Source of the DNA: Leptoclinus maculatus
Lineage: Eukaryota > Chordata > Actinopteri > Perciformes > Stichaeidae
Length of the DNA: 64,000 nt
Direction of reading: 5' to 3'
Assembly: GCA_032191485.1 (NCBI GenBank)
Contig: JAVDOI010000008.1
Coordinates: 671,501-735,500, forward strand
The position numbers were made by a program, and so were the translations under genes. Each line of letters starts with the position of its first letter. Within the stretch, counting starts at the first letter, position 1. Of this stretch, positions 37,479 through 49,863 are shown piece after piece. The notes beneath the pieces are model-generated. The model made no database searches. It worked only from the letters and a program-made list of their open reading frames with translations, and was not told the origin of the DNA.

Positions 37479-40453
37479 TGGATTGAAAATAACCCAACAG
37501 TTTTAGTGTACTGCAAGCACTACTCCAACTTTATCAAATTCTGGTGCTTCTGGTGTGTAACCACTTGTTTCAGTCTGATTTGCATAATGCTGAGAGGCAA
37601 TGTAAAGACTCAAATTTGAAAGACTCAATGTACCAGAAATACACATTATGGCAGAAATCCTCAGATTTTAACAACTAAACTTTAGAAGCTATTGAACAGA
37701 GAAATGTACAGCCCTGGTAGAAATAAAGTCAGAGTTACCATCAACATTTTTTAAAGGTTTAAATAGTATTTAACAGCATATATCCTGAAATGCTATTGTT
37801 GTAATGTAATTGCCTTTACCTGCCTGTCAGTTTTGCTTTTCAGCCAGCAGTTTGCCTCTGTATCCTTTCAAATCGATGGCAGAGCATCACAATGACTTTG
37901 CAATTTCAAATTCTCCATAGGTTCACCAGGCATCCTCTGTCTACTCACTCCGTGTGGCCGACTCCTGCAATCAACACGTCACCGTCTCAGAGAACCAACG
38001 TCTGTTTTACACATGCAGCCAAGAGGGCGAGAAACTGCTGCAGGATACAGGGAGTTGTGTTGCTGAGCACCCCAGGCTGCTGAATCGGGGGACTGGAAAC
38101 TCGATCTGTGCTAAAAATAAAGAAACATCGCCAGCATAGCCAGAAAGGAGGTGTGTCACTCTCTGTGTGTATACGTGTGTGGGGGTCACAAAGGTGCAGC
38201 CCACCCCCCTATATACACAGCACACCTTATCATATGTCAACATTTCCTTAAAGTTTCCCCCCTTGGTGTATGTGTGCCAATCCAAGGTCCTTCTCTCAAC
38301 CTCTCTTGGTCACGTGTGTTAATTTTCAGGATTGATCCGGCTGATTTTTTTTATTGTCATTATCATTCGCAGGCTACCACAAGGTTAAAAGAGGCAAGGA
38401 CCCTTATCAAGTGCTTCACTGTGTCATCTGGTTACAGCACATGACCTCCAACACAAGCACATAAACACAGCCTGGCTGGCAGGAACACAGCTTATATCCT
38501 ACCCATGTACGCTGTACATCTTTTTATTTTTAATGTTTGTACGACCTCAGAGGGGGGACATGTTTAATTTGATTCGACATGTGACAAGGTATCCCCCCCC
38601 CTTAACGACTCATTAAATTCATCACGTCAAGCTGCTGACTGTACTGGCCACGTGAATCTCTTTGTCACTGTAGTCAGCAGGCAAGTTGAGGCCCCTTCGG
38701 TCAATGTCAGTGTTTTATCAGCCTTGACTTCAGTGGCCTTGTTTTCTGACCGGCAAACTGGCATTGACTGACTGTCAGCCCCTTTGATGGCAGATATCAA
38801 AACTGATAAGAAGAGAAGCTGTGTAGTTACAAGATGAGACCGTTTATGGTTTTAGTAACCGAACCAGAAGGAAATTAAATGAGTGAATGATTTATTGATA
38901 TAAATGAATTAATAAAGTTTGCAGCAGCCTCCGCAGAGGAAAATCTGTTTGATACCAAAATTCATGGTTTGGTATTTCACCAAACAAGATTGATAAAGAC
39001 GGAATAACAAAGAGTGTTAATTGTCAGTTTAGCACATTTAAATATACAGTAACAACAGACTATGATTGTATTGGCTACAGAGCAAGAAGTAAACAAAGAA
39101 ACAGTAGATGAAATGAAGCTTGTATTTGTATAATTGTGGTGATGAGAACATTTTCAAATCTTTAAGTCTAATCGGAAATGAGCACGATCGTTTCCACAAC
39201 ACAAAACAAGTTACCACAGGACACATGTAATGTGTTTAGCACATGCTTGATGTTCAGTACACAATCCCTAGCATTTGCTGTCTTTTAAACTAAAGTAGCT
39301 TTCGATTTAAACAAAAATAAAAATTCGAGAAGAGTGATATTGAACTCTTAAAGAGATCCCCTTTGAATTTGAGATTTTGGATCTTTTCCGGTGAGATCTG
39401 TGAGTCAGAAAGCAAGGCTGGAAAGAGTCTGTCAATTTTCAAACAACCCAAGCACACTTTGACAAGACAAGATAAACAGAAAACATCCCACTTATCAGAT
39501 TGTTCCTGGACAACAAACAACTCAACATCCATGACTGCATCTGGACATGCACGTCTAATCTAATAACCTAACATTGGAAACACTGGAGCAAACACTTCTC
39601 TGCTTGTGTGTCCTTGAGCGAAGAACTGAATCTCTGCTGCAGGGTTCTCTAGCTGACCATGACCTCTGACCTGTGGGAAGGGACAGAAGATTAAAGCATT
39701 TACAGACAAGAAAAGAGCACCATGTTGCATTGTTAAAGTTAGGTATAGCTATCCCTTTACATGCATGTGTTCGTCTGAAAGGATTTGTTTAACAAAACCT
39801 GCCGGGGACGATTTTGCATGCCGGACCTGCTGCTTCTGTTTTTTATTCAATAACAAATACAAAAGTATGACTACATTTTGGTAAAGGTAATATTAAGGCA
39901 CGCAAAGGTAAAGCCCCACTAAAAAGAGAAAAACACAGACATTTTTGGGGGATTTTGGAAAGTTTCCCTGAGAGAACTTACCTAAATCAACATGTTTGTA
40001 GTCCGGCTTCAGACGGTCAAGCTGTAGTCACGGATCAAGTGTCAACATCTCAGGTTTCCTGAAGGCTTTCAACACTCACAACCTCCAACTCTGCTGGATT
40101 CACACACTCTAATTATAGCTGGCTTAAAGTCAGAAGGGACTGCAGGGGAGACTTAAAACTACTGCAAAGAAACACGGACACTCAAGGTTTTTTTTCAGTA
40201 AACATTTTCTGTGTTCCGAGGCTTTCAGTCGATTTTTGGCCCTTGTGAAATGCAAGATTGCTGAACTAATGGACTGACACTGGAATAAAGGGTGAACTGT
40301 CATGAAGACCACAGAATTAATCAGGGATCAGGAGGCATTATGTCAGTAATGTGATCGCAAACGCCACAGATATTTCTCCAGTTCTTCACAGGTTTATGTC
40401 GAGGAAAGTTCAACATTTTGTCCAACAGCTGGCCACAAGTTGCTCCAGCAGAA
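37479..40453. other. Intergenic stretch upstream of the second scn1b-like gene
   Basis: No coding exon recognised. At 39654-39672 three nuclear-receptor half-sites lie side by side (TGACCA, TGACCT, one base, TGACCT), about 0.8 kb upstream of the start codon at 40454. The rest is ordinary AT-rich sequence. Confidence 0.4.
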
Positions 40454-43400
40454 ATGATTTTCTTCTTCACTCTTTTAGTTGTCTTCAATCTTTTAGGTAA
40501 GTCCAAAATCATTAATGTCCTTACCTTTAGTTATGAGAAGATATTGATGTTGGTGGTTGAAGTTGTGTGTTTTACAGTAAGTTTCTTTCTTTTCAGTGTC
40601 CTCAGAGCTTTCTCTCATAAAATAAAATACTTTTTTTTTAAAAGGGGCTGTATTTTAATCACTGTAACAGAGGCTATTAATAGACTATGAAGTGCATTTA
40701 TATTAAAACAGTTTAAGGTCTCGAACACCCTGTGTTTGAGCATGATCGGTCAAATCTCAAGCAATGCAGTCACTGTAAATTAAATGTGAAAACGTAAATG
40801 AGTAAGTGAATCTGTCTTTATTTTTTTTTTTAAATAAATCATATACATTCCTAATTGATTGATATTTTCACAGAACCTGCCTTTTGTGAAGCACTAAACG
40901 AGTGAGACTGAGACTAATTCACACGAAGCTGTTATGCTCTGAGATATGAAATATTGTCTTACATAGAATCTTTATTTCTTTTTGGCTGATAAATTATTTA
41001 AATTTGTATTTATTCCTATCAAATTAAATACAAATTTGATTAAACTTTGTACTATTTGTCCACATCGATCACTGTAACTAGACTATAATATTTACTTCCC
41101 TGTTTATTGTTTTATTTATATCTTCTATTTTAGTTAACCGTATTTAAATCATAATATGTCTTTTTATATTGCCGTGTTTCTTCCAAATGTTTCCTTTTTA
41201 TGTCTTATGTAAGCCCTTTGCTTTGTTGTAGATAGGTGCTACACAAATAAATAGAAAACATATTTTCTCTACATTATGTTAACAATATATTTGGAGTACA
41301 GCATCAATTCATAGACAGATATACAATTGTATTCCTTAAACATATTCTCCTATCAAGGGAGATAAAGTTTATGATGATTGAAAAACGTTCTACTTCTGTG
41401 TCTTCATCTCTTCTTCCTCTCCCTCTCTAGTGTCTCAGTGCCATGGCGGCTGTGCGGAGGTGGACTCCCTGACTGAAGCCGTGGCAGGAGAAGGTTTCCT
41501 GCTGGGCTGCATCTCCTGTAAGAGAAGAGAGGAGGTGTCTGCCCGGAGCACTGTGGACTGGCACTTCAAACCGCTGGGAGAGGAGGAGTTCAGGCATGTG
41601 AGTCCACCAAAGTCTTTGAGAGCGCTTTTACATCTGGTTTGGGGTTTGAGAATTAAAAGGGCTCTCTTTTACCATCAAGGTGTCTGGAGTGACTCTGAAA
41701 CTGTGCAATGAAGTATTATCAAAGATGGAAGTACATTTTATTAGACCTTTTGTTTTAATTACTTTTAAGTCTTTCATGTACTTCTCTACGTTTGTAATAT
41801 GTCAGCTCTCTGTGAACTTTGGAAACTGGACAGATGTTGACTGCAGTATAAAGGAAGTTGTAGTAGTGTACGTATAATAGCTTGTATTTAGAGCAGGGAA
41901 TCTAAAAGAGGGGAGGCATGCTCCTCAAACCTTCCTAGAATTACAGGAATATTCATAAAATAATATCCATTCCTTTCCATTACTCAGATTTTCCACTATG
42001 ACCACCCCAGTGCCGAAATCCTCCATGAAGATTTCAGCGACCGTCTGGAGTGGCATGGGACAAAAACCAGCGACATTCAGATCGGAGCCATTTACATTCA
42101 TAACGTCATCTTCAATGACACGGGGACGTACCGCTGCACAATCAACCGCACCCTCTTCCTGCCGCAGTATGATGAGCTCGTCGGTGTGGTGAAGGAGGTG
42201 GAGCTCAACGTGGTGGCTGTAGGTGAGGTGGGGTGTACCCGTGAAAAGGCTGTTGAGTCATCAATGCACAAGCAGCATTATTCTGTTTTGGTGAAGATAA
42301 TTTTACCCTACAGTCTCGGCACCCTCCAAGGGCGACGAGATGAATCTCGTGGGGTTGTGAGATGATTGTTATGAAACAAGAGAGTTCTCCCACACTGATT
42401 TGTATTTTTCTCTAATCTGACTCAAGTAAAGAAGTAAAAAATACAATATTTCCCTCTGAAATGGGGTGGAGTTGCAGAAAGAATCATTAAATGGAGAGAT
42501 TCAAGTAAAGAATAAGCACCTCAAAACTGTATTTAGTACTTTAGTGAATATATACAATCCACCACTAGCTGTACGTTTTCTTCTCCATGTATTATCTCTC
42601 TAAAAACCGCATTGACCTTTTTCCTGGTGAGACGATTTTGTCATTCCACCATTTAATACCTAAATATAAGACCTTGGGTCACTGTCCTCTCACTTGCAAA
42701 TGTTACACCAATTAATCAGTGTGTGGATGCAGAGGACTTTCTGCGTAACATTAGATGATAACCCGGTCCACGGTCAACGGTGCTTTCATTCCACTGCTTC
42801 TATCAAACAGCCAATCTCTCAGGAGAAGGACATTTCCAAAAGGAAAGACAGAGTGGAGAATGTTTTGTCAAGGACAATTTCTCAGTACTTTATCAGAGTC
42901 AGGCCTTTACTATTTGTGTGTGGGCATGTGAATCCTTCCCAAAGACTTTACAAAAAGGACGAAGAGTCAACAGCCCCACGAGAAGCTCTGTGAGGCCGTA
43001 ACACTCATTGTAAAGAAGGCCAAATTGTTGATTTTGAAAAATAAAATTTTGACCTGATGGTGGAATAAAAAGTCAGGGGACCTCCAAAGTTCACAAACAA
43101 TGTGCGAGACCCCATGATTGACACTTCAGACCCCCTGAAAGCCTCAATAGCAACATAAAAACAGCTTGTGTTTTATCTGCAACTTTCCCCGTTTCCTTTT
43201 TAGTGCGTCGATATTCAAAACATACTGAAAAGGGAATACAACACTTCAACAATACTTAAAGTATCTTACAGCACCTCGCTGTTCAGCCTGCTTCAGTATG
43301 TATATATGTGCACATATTTATTTACTTATTCAAAATATTCCGGAAAAGTGTGCAAGCAGCACTTTGTCTCCAGCACGGCGTCTTCCACTTTGCAAGTGCA

Positions 43401-43456
43401 AGAATGCTTTCTGTTTAAGGCCGTTTATGCATTCAGTATGTCAACATTTATTTAAA

Positions 43457-43492
<36 letters not shown>

Positions 43493-45715
43493 CCACTGAA
43501 CGTGGGGAGCACTGACGGGCTGACCTCCAGGTAGAAGCGAGGGCTCTCGGGCATGGTGGTGAGGGCAGAGATGGCCGCCACAGAGGGTAAGGCACACACC
43601 ATCACAAAGACGCGTGGAGCCTGGATGGAGTTGATGAGGGACAAACAAGGAGCAGTTACTACATTTGCCACGCAAGCAAACTTGATCAAAAGCACAATTC
43701 AGGCTCGCAGATGTGGGACAGAACTTTGCCTGTTTGTGTCTTTAAAAGAACAATGCGTTTCAAAATAGCCAATAGATTACAATACATATTACAGTGATTG
43801 GAATTAGCTATTGAGGGCCGAAGATGGGGAAAACAATACTGACTTTTCTCTTCAAGAAATCATTTTGTTGAAGTTCAAATTCAAATTCAGCCATATAAGA
43901 CCACAGCTAACAACAGAGGCAGCCAAACTCTTTGTGCATGTTATGATCTTTTCCAACATAACATGCTGTTTTACAAGCTGGTCACAAGCAAGCAAGACAA
44001 CCCTGAAACCTATTGAGTCCCTTAACAAACAGACACTAAAAACACTTGAACGAAAGGCCAATCACTATCACCATTGCAATATACTGTAGATTAAAAGTAC
44101 AATCTATTTCATTTTGATAGTTTTCAACATTTTGCAGATGCTTGCCTTGTCTTAGAGGTCCTACATGCACCTCCCACACCGAATCAGTTCATAATGCGGA
44201 AGGATAGTAGCGGCAGGGTAACAAGGGAGAACACCTGAGGACTGTGTTGTACAATACAGACGTAACAAGTTTGGGCAAACAGTCTTCTCAGTCAAAGCCA
44301 CCCACAACTAGAAAAGTCTTCCTCTTGAGTTAACAGAAAGCACTAATTACCTCGTCACCTCTAAACAAAAACTGAAGAGATGGCTTAACGCAAAACAAAC
44401 CTGCAATCACCAGTAATCATACTACCTCATCTCTGGCAATATATACTCTCATTGTTTTTACAAATCTGCTACTTTTGTAGTGTATTTATGTATTTTGTTG
44501 TATTGTATCATATTCTGTTGTATTGTGCGGTACAGTGTTGTACTATAGTGTTTGCTGTTGAATTGTACTGATAATATTAGAGCACTAAATTGTAATAACC
44601 TGCCCAGGGACTACAGACGGAAATTAGCTCTCTAGCTAACTTGGATGAAACCGAAATGTTGATTAATGTGCACTGTCCCTGGTAAATAAATAAATGAATA
44701 CAAATGTTTTTTACAGTCAGCATCTAGTGGCCATTTGAGGAACTGCAGCTCCAAACAATTAGCATCTTAATTTAGCCGTGCTGGTTGCCAGTTGATGTTT
44801 CCCTCCCCTGAAGCAATGATGGCTGACCCCTTCAAGATCAGCCATGAATGCATGTCATGAATGACGGAAGACACACTCTTAAACCTGGTGGACTTCCTCT
44901 GTAATACTTCACTGTTGGTTCCTCTTTCCCAGCCAATCGGGAGCTGACAGTGGTGATCTCAGAGATTATGATGTACGTGCTGATCGTGGTTCTGCAGCTG
45001 TGGCTCATTGTGGTTCTGGTCTACTGTTACAAGAAGATTTCGGAGGAGCACGAAGCTCGGGATGCCCGTAAAGCTCTCAAGGATCAGGCAGAGTGAGTAA
45101 TTTGTCTTTCATGTGAAGTATTACTAAGGTGATTCATTTCAGATCAATTGTTAAGCTTTTAATCAATACACTGGGGTCAGGGGTCTTAATAGATGCCATA
45201 CATTTGAATACAGTATACTATGTACAGGGTTGGGCATTAACTGATTGCATTATCAGATTACCAAAAATAAGAAACTATAATCAGCTAAATGTACAATCAG
45301 ATTATAGTTTCATTGTCAAGTATTACTTCTTTAAAATATACGTTAATGCCAGCATGTTTTCGTTAAAGGTGCAATATATGTTTGATTTTGAACGAATCCA
45401 AAAGTATATTCAGATTAGTTAAAAAAAGTTGTAATTTGTATTCAGTTACTGACTACATTTCAAAGTTTCAAAGACCCAACCCTGACTTTGTATAAATGAT
45501 TTTGAAATTGTCTTCACCACCATCAGCTTGATTTAGCAAAAATGTATATATATATATCTATATATATATAGATATATATATATATTTTACAATGACGTTT
45601 AAATAAATGTAACTTTCTCGTTTCTCACATCTAAATAATTCACCTTTTCTTCTTCTTTTTTGTTTGTAGGCTATTAGAATCAAAAGACATCTGTGACGGG
45701 GTGCAGCTAGAGTGA
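40454..45715 (+). CDS. scn1b: Sodium channel beta-1-like subunit, copy B
   Basis: Second single-pass beta subunit with the same exon plan as copy A: 40454-40496, 41431-41597, 41988-42222, 44933-45092, 45670-45715. Phases match throughout; total 651 nt, 216 residues. Exon 2 is 167 nt in both copies. Signal peptide MIFFFTLLVVFNLL; Ig domain with GGCAEVDS, LGCISCKRR and GTYRC; membrane helix about residues 160-181 (SEIMMYVLIVVLQLWL...VYCYKK). ANREL...SEIMMYVLIVVL is nearly the human SCN1B wording, so I place it in the beta-1 group rather than SCN3B. The cytoplasmic tail differs: the EYLAI tyrosine segment is absent and the end is LLESKDICDGVQLE. Whether it should be called scn1ba, scn1bb or something else I cannot say. 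AATAAA at 46562 may end the transcript. Confidence 0.88.
41100..41257 (+). repeat. Possible decayed LINE 3' tail
   Basis: TAAGCCCTTTGCTTTGTTG...GGTGCTACACAAATAAATAG resembles the 3' end of teleost L2-type LINEs, which close with a 'reach of tens of bases then GTGCTATATAAATAAA' pattern. No coding part remains. Lies in intron 1 of scn1b copy B. Confidence 0.3.
43460..43490. repeat. (AT)15 microsatellite
   Basis: Pure AT run in intron 3 of scn1b copy B, next to the orphan SV2-like exon. Confidence 0.85.
43525..43620 (-). pseudogene. Orphan SV2-like exon
   Basis: The minus strand reads 32 codons, APRVFVMVCALPSVAAI... to ...TTMPESPRFYLE, bounded by CATCCAG (acceptor) and GAG|GTCAGC (donor). This matches the exon of the synaptic vesicle glycoprotein 2 family that carries WRVFVxVCAxPSV...PESPRFFLE, closest in wording to SV2A. 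No neighbouring SV2 exon is visible on either side; upstream and downstream minus-strand frames are unrelated. It lies antisense inside the 2.7 kb intron 3 of scn1b copy B. Most likely a transposed or duplicated exon fragment; a spread-out SV2 gene reaching beyond the window is less likely. Confidence 0.6.
43811..44702 (+). mobile_element. Decayed LINE fragment (3' part of reverse-transcriptase ORF plus tail)
   Basis: An open frame at 43811-44089 carries SHIRPQLTTEAAKLFVH, FTSWSQASKTTLKPI and NHYHHCNIL, which I recognise as the C-terminal region of a fish non-LTR retrotransposon polyprotein. It then decays with stops, continues as non-coding LINE-like sequence, and ends with TGTGCACTGTCCCTGGTAAATAAATAAATG, a typical LINE end with a short A-rich repeat tail. 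5'-truncated, in sense orientation in intron 3 of scn1b copy B. Confidence 0.6.
45545..45588. repeat. Palindromic TA-rich simple repeat
   Basis: TA dinucleotides interrupted by ATC and GAT in mirror positions, so the tract is largely self-complementary. Lies in intron 4 of scn1b copy B. Confidence 0.7.
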
Positions 45716-45855
45716 CGTCACCGGTGAGTTACATTTATCTTTACTGGCTTGGACAACATCTGATTTAGGAAAATATGATAATATGACGCATGTGAAAGCA
45801 TGCTTTTCTCCTAAACTGTTTTTTTTTTTTTTACTTTTTACTTTGTATCCGACAG

Positions 45856-46567
45856 GTAAAATGATCATCTCTGCAGGAGTCAAGCTTCATTACTGTACCA
45901 TGATCTTGCTAACAAAGACACGTTTACAGTATAAGAGGTGGATTTTGAACGCCTTGGTCTCGCTCAGTCGTATATGCAACCTGTAGGATTAAGTGTAAAT
46001 AGAAGCAGATGTCAGTAGGCAGATCTCCTTTAGATGTCAGTGAAACAGGTATTCAAGTATTGAACGTTTGATATTTGTGGATTTGTAAACGTTTTAAATT
46101 GAATGGCTTAAAGCAAACTGGTGGCTCACTGGGCTGAGGTGGGTAAATATTGGGTTTAACGCAGCTTTTGTAGCAACTAAGTTCCTCGTTCGCACCTTAC
46201 TTGACTACGCAACAGAAACGGCAACAAAAAAAATCTTTTCAATGTTTTTACAATAATTAAAAAATTACAAGTAATAAATAGAGAGGAGGCCTCTAGGCGT
46301 TGAATTATGACCGACGTCTTATTACTAAATGAGAGTTCTTCAATGTAATTAATATGACCCTCCAGGTATCTGATGAGTCTTTATATCTTGAGATTTTAAC
46401 GTGAGAGAGAGTACAGCAGCTCTGATATCATGACAGTGACGTCTCTATTGTGAGCAGGATGTCTTTATTACCAGCATCAACAGGCAAAAACACTGTTCTA
46501 GTCAAACTAAACGTATCTGTTTGTCCTTGTTTGTGTCGGTCCACGTTTGTAAATGTATCTGAATAAA
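45856..46567 (+). other. scn1b: Probable 3' UTR exon of scn1b copy B
   Basis: After the stop (45713-45715) the sequence CGTCACCG|GTGAGT gives a donor at 45723/45724, and a T-rich tract ending GACAG at 45855 gives an acceptor. AATAAA at 46562-46567 is a plausible polyadenylation signal. Copy A has the same post-stop intron. Confidence 0.45.
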
Positions 46568-47543
<976 letters not shown>

Positions 47544-48753
47544 AGCGAGCTAAAGGACATTTGGAGGTGATTGTATTGTAACTCAATCTAGTCTGAGCTG
47601 TGTTGCAGACAGTCCAAACTACCTCCGGTCTGAATGCAGCTTTGTTCTCCTTCTGCAGCCCGACATCGGCACCTCCTGCCCCCCCCCCTGCAAAATGTGA
47701 ACATGTTTTAATATGAAACAATACAACCAACCACATGCACTCTTCACAAACTGGGTATTAACACTAAAACTATTCAAACTATCTACAAGTAAATCTTAAC
47801 ATTTGTTCATCCCTGATTACTTGTGGGCAGACTTGCCCTTAAATAAATACATTAAAGCCAATTTGACATATTTGTCTCATGATTTTCATGACTCGTAGCA
47901 GATAAACACTTCAGGTCTTATGTAAAAACAATATGATAACTCCAAACATGGTCATCTACACTAAAGCTGCTTCACTACTGCCTCGCTACACTGAGCTGTT
48001 GTCCTTGCCCTGTGACCTCCTCATTTCATTAAAAGTGTTGACAAGTTGAACATGCTGCATATCTCTTCTGCGTAAAAGCTCGAGCATGAAGGAGGGCACA
48101 TTATGACCAAGACAAGGGGGGGGTAGCTTCTTTTAGAGGTCTAGTTTGAGACCAGCTTCTTCTAGTCCTGCTGGAGATACATGACTTGAAGTGATCGATG
48201 TCTGCTGGTGCCCATCTCAGCAGCAACTGATTCCAGATCCTTGAAAGGTAGGCTTTTCTTTCTCCTGAACGAAGCTTGAATAATGACGTACACATCATTT
48301 GTGGGAGACAATGTCAATATCACATCACCTTCACTCTCCTAACACCACAAGTAACTCTGAAACGGTGCTTATCCAGCATTCAAGCTCAGGTTTGTTGGGT
48401 AGGAGTGAAAGAATACATGTCTAATATCTTATTTTGACATATGACGACATGTCAAAGTGTCACTTAAATACATATTTATGAATTCTGGATGAATGGGTTG
48501 TATTTAATATTTAAAAACACTGAGTTGTGGATTTCTCACACTCATTCTAACAAAGTTGATTCTAACAGAAAATGGATTTTCTTATTTGTCTGTTGCTTCT
48601 TGGGTTGTTGTGAGCCGGTTAGGGGGAATAATTTAGATATTAACTTAATAATAATAATAATACAATGGTGAAATATAGAATAATTTCTGCAGAGATCAAG
48701 TAGAGGGGTTATCTTATCAATCTTTTTTCGTATGGTCTCCTCTTCCTCCTCAG
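47544..48753. other. Upstream region of the KCNE gene
   Basis: No coding exon. A splice acceptor (CTCCTCAG ending at 48753) just before the KCNE exon implies at least one non-coding upstream exon, which I could not locate. Confidence 0.4.
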
Positions 48754-48787
48754 TTGCAGTTTGCTGAACGTCCAGCAGAGGTCAGGC

Positions 48788-49210
48788 ATGTCCCACATCA
48801 ACACCACCGAGCTGCAGTCGCTCCTGCTCTCCTTCCTGCAGCACTGCCTCAACAGCACCAGAATACTGTCTCCACAGTTGCATCAGAACTACACTACCCA
48901 GCAGGCTGCGCACCACGTGGCTGGAGCCAGGGCCCACGCCGAGTCTCAGGGCATGATGTACATCCTTCTGGTGGTTGGCATGTTCAGCTTCTTCACATTC
49001 GGCATCATGTTCAGCTACATTCGCTCCAGGAAGCTGGAGAGCTCTCAGGATCCGTACCACCAGTACATCGCCCACGACTGGACCAAGGTGTCGACTCCGT
49101 CCTGGGCCGTGGCTCAGGCGCTGCACAGGGAAGCTGCCGGTAACGGAGCCAGCAGCAAGGGGCCCATCGTCATCTGCAACCCTGCAACACTGGAGCAGCT
49201 GCCAGACTAG
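48788..49210 (+). CDS. kcne1: KCNE-family potassium channel accessory subunit (KCNE1-like)
   Basis: 140-residue type I single-pass protein coded by one exon, as usual for KCNE genes, with an upstream acceptor at 48753. Start chosen at the first ATG, MSHINTTELQ. The extracellular N terminus has three N-X-S/T sites (residues 5, 22, 34). Membrane helix about 57-78, MYILLVVGMFSFFTFGIMFSY, then the family juxtamembrane block YIRSRKLESSQDPYHQYI. FFTFGIM matches the KCNE1 helix (FFTLGIM, with the FTL gating triplet) more than KCNE2, while DPYHQYI is nearer KCNE2 and KCNE3. KCNE1 modulates KCNQ1. Human KCNE1/KCNE2 and DNAJC28 share 21q22, which supports the assignment. Family certain; exact member likely kcne1. 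Converges on dnajc28. Confidence 0.8.
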   Translation: MSHINTTELQSLLLSFLQHCLNSTRILSPQLHQNYTTQQAAHHVAGARAHAESQGMMYILLVVGMFSFFTFGIMFSYIRSRKLESSQDPYHQYIAHDWTKVSTPSWAVAQALHREAAGNGASSKGPIVICNPATLEQLPD

Positions 49211-49269
49211 AATGAGACATTTAAAAATGTTTCCACAGTCAAAGATGTAAAACTCTGTAACACGAGGAT

Positions 49270-49615
49270 TTTGATTACCTTTACTTTTAATGTCACACAG
49301 CAACTTCATCTTACAGTGTTAGGTTTGTGATTTCAGATCAGACATTTCACAGAAACAACTTGGAACATAACATTGCTGCATGTTGTAATCTTTGTTATCA
49401 GCACTTGCTGTTGCTCTCACTTTATAGTCACACAAGATTGTTTTAATTACCTTAACCTTTAACGTGACACAGCAACCAAAACTTACAGTGTTAGGTTTGA
49501 ATTTTCAGATCAGGAACTTCATAGAAACAACACAATCGTAAAATTGTCTCATGTTGTAATCTTTCGTGATCAGCACTTGCAGTTCCTCTCACTTTACAGT
49601 CCAACAACCATGATT
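49270..49615 (+). repeat. Tandem duplication in the KCNE 3' UTR
   Basis: Two units of about 171-175 bases (49270-49440 and 49441-49615). Each has TTACAGTGTTAGGTTTG, TTTCAGATCAG, CATGTTGTAATCTTT, ATCAGCACTTGC and CTCTCACTTTA in the same order, with substitutions between the copies. AATAAA at 49815-49820 may be the KCNE polyadenylation signal. Confidence 0.75.
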
Positions 49616-49863
49616 GCACCAAAACTGCTCTTCCCCTAACACCTGCTGACAATCCTGTTTATCTGGACAATAACAGCAGGAACACACAGTAGAACTGGTA
49701 AAGTAGCACCTTTGTCTCCGACTTTGATTCAGAGTTTTCAGAAATAAGCGGGTGAACAAGTCTGTCTGAAGTATTGCTCCATGGACTGTAACGATTGTTT
49801 GAAATCAAAATCAAAATAAACCGCTGATCTCAAATCATTTTCTGTTCACTAAGATTTAGAGAT

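Noticed and set aside
48788..49210. Calling the KCNE gene kcne2
   Set aside because: DPYHQYI fits KCNE2, but the helix core FFT-FGIM and SYIRSRKLE fit KCNE1 better; left as KCNE1-like.
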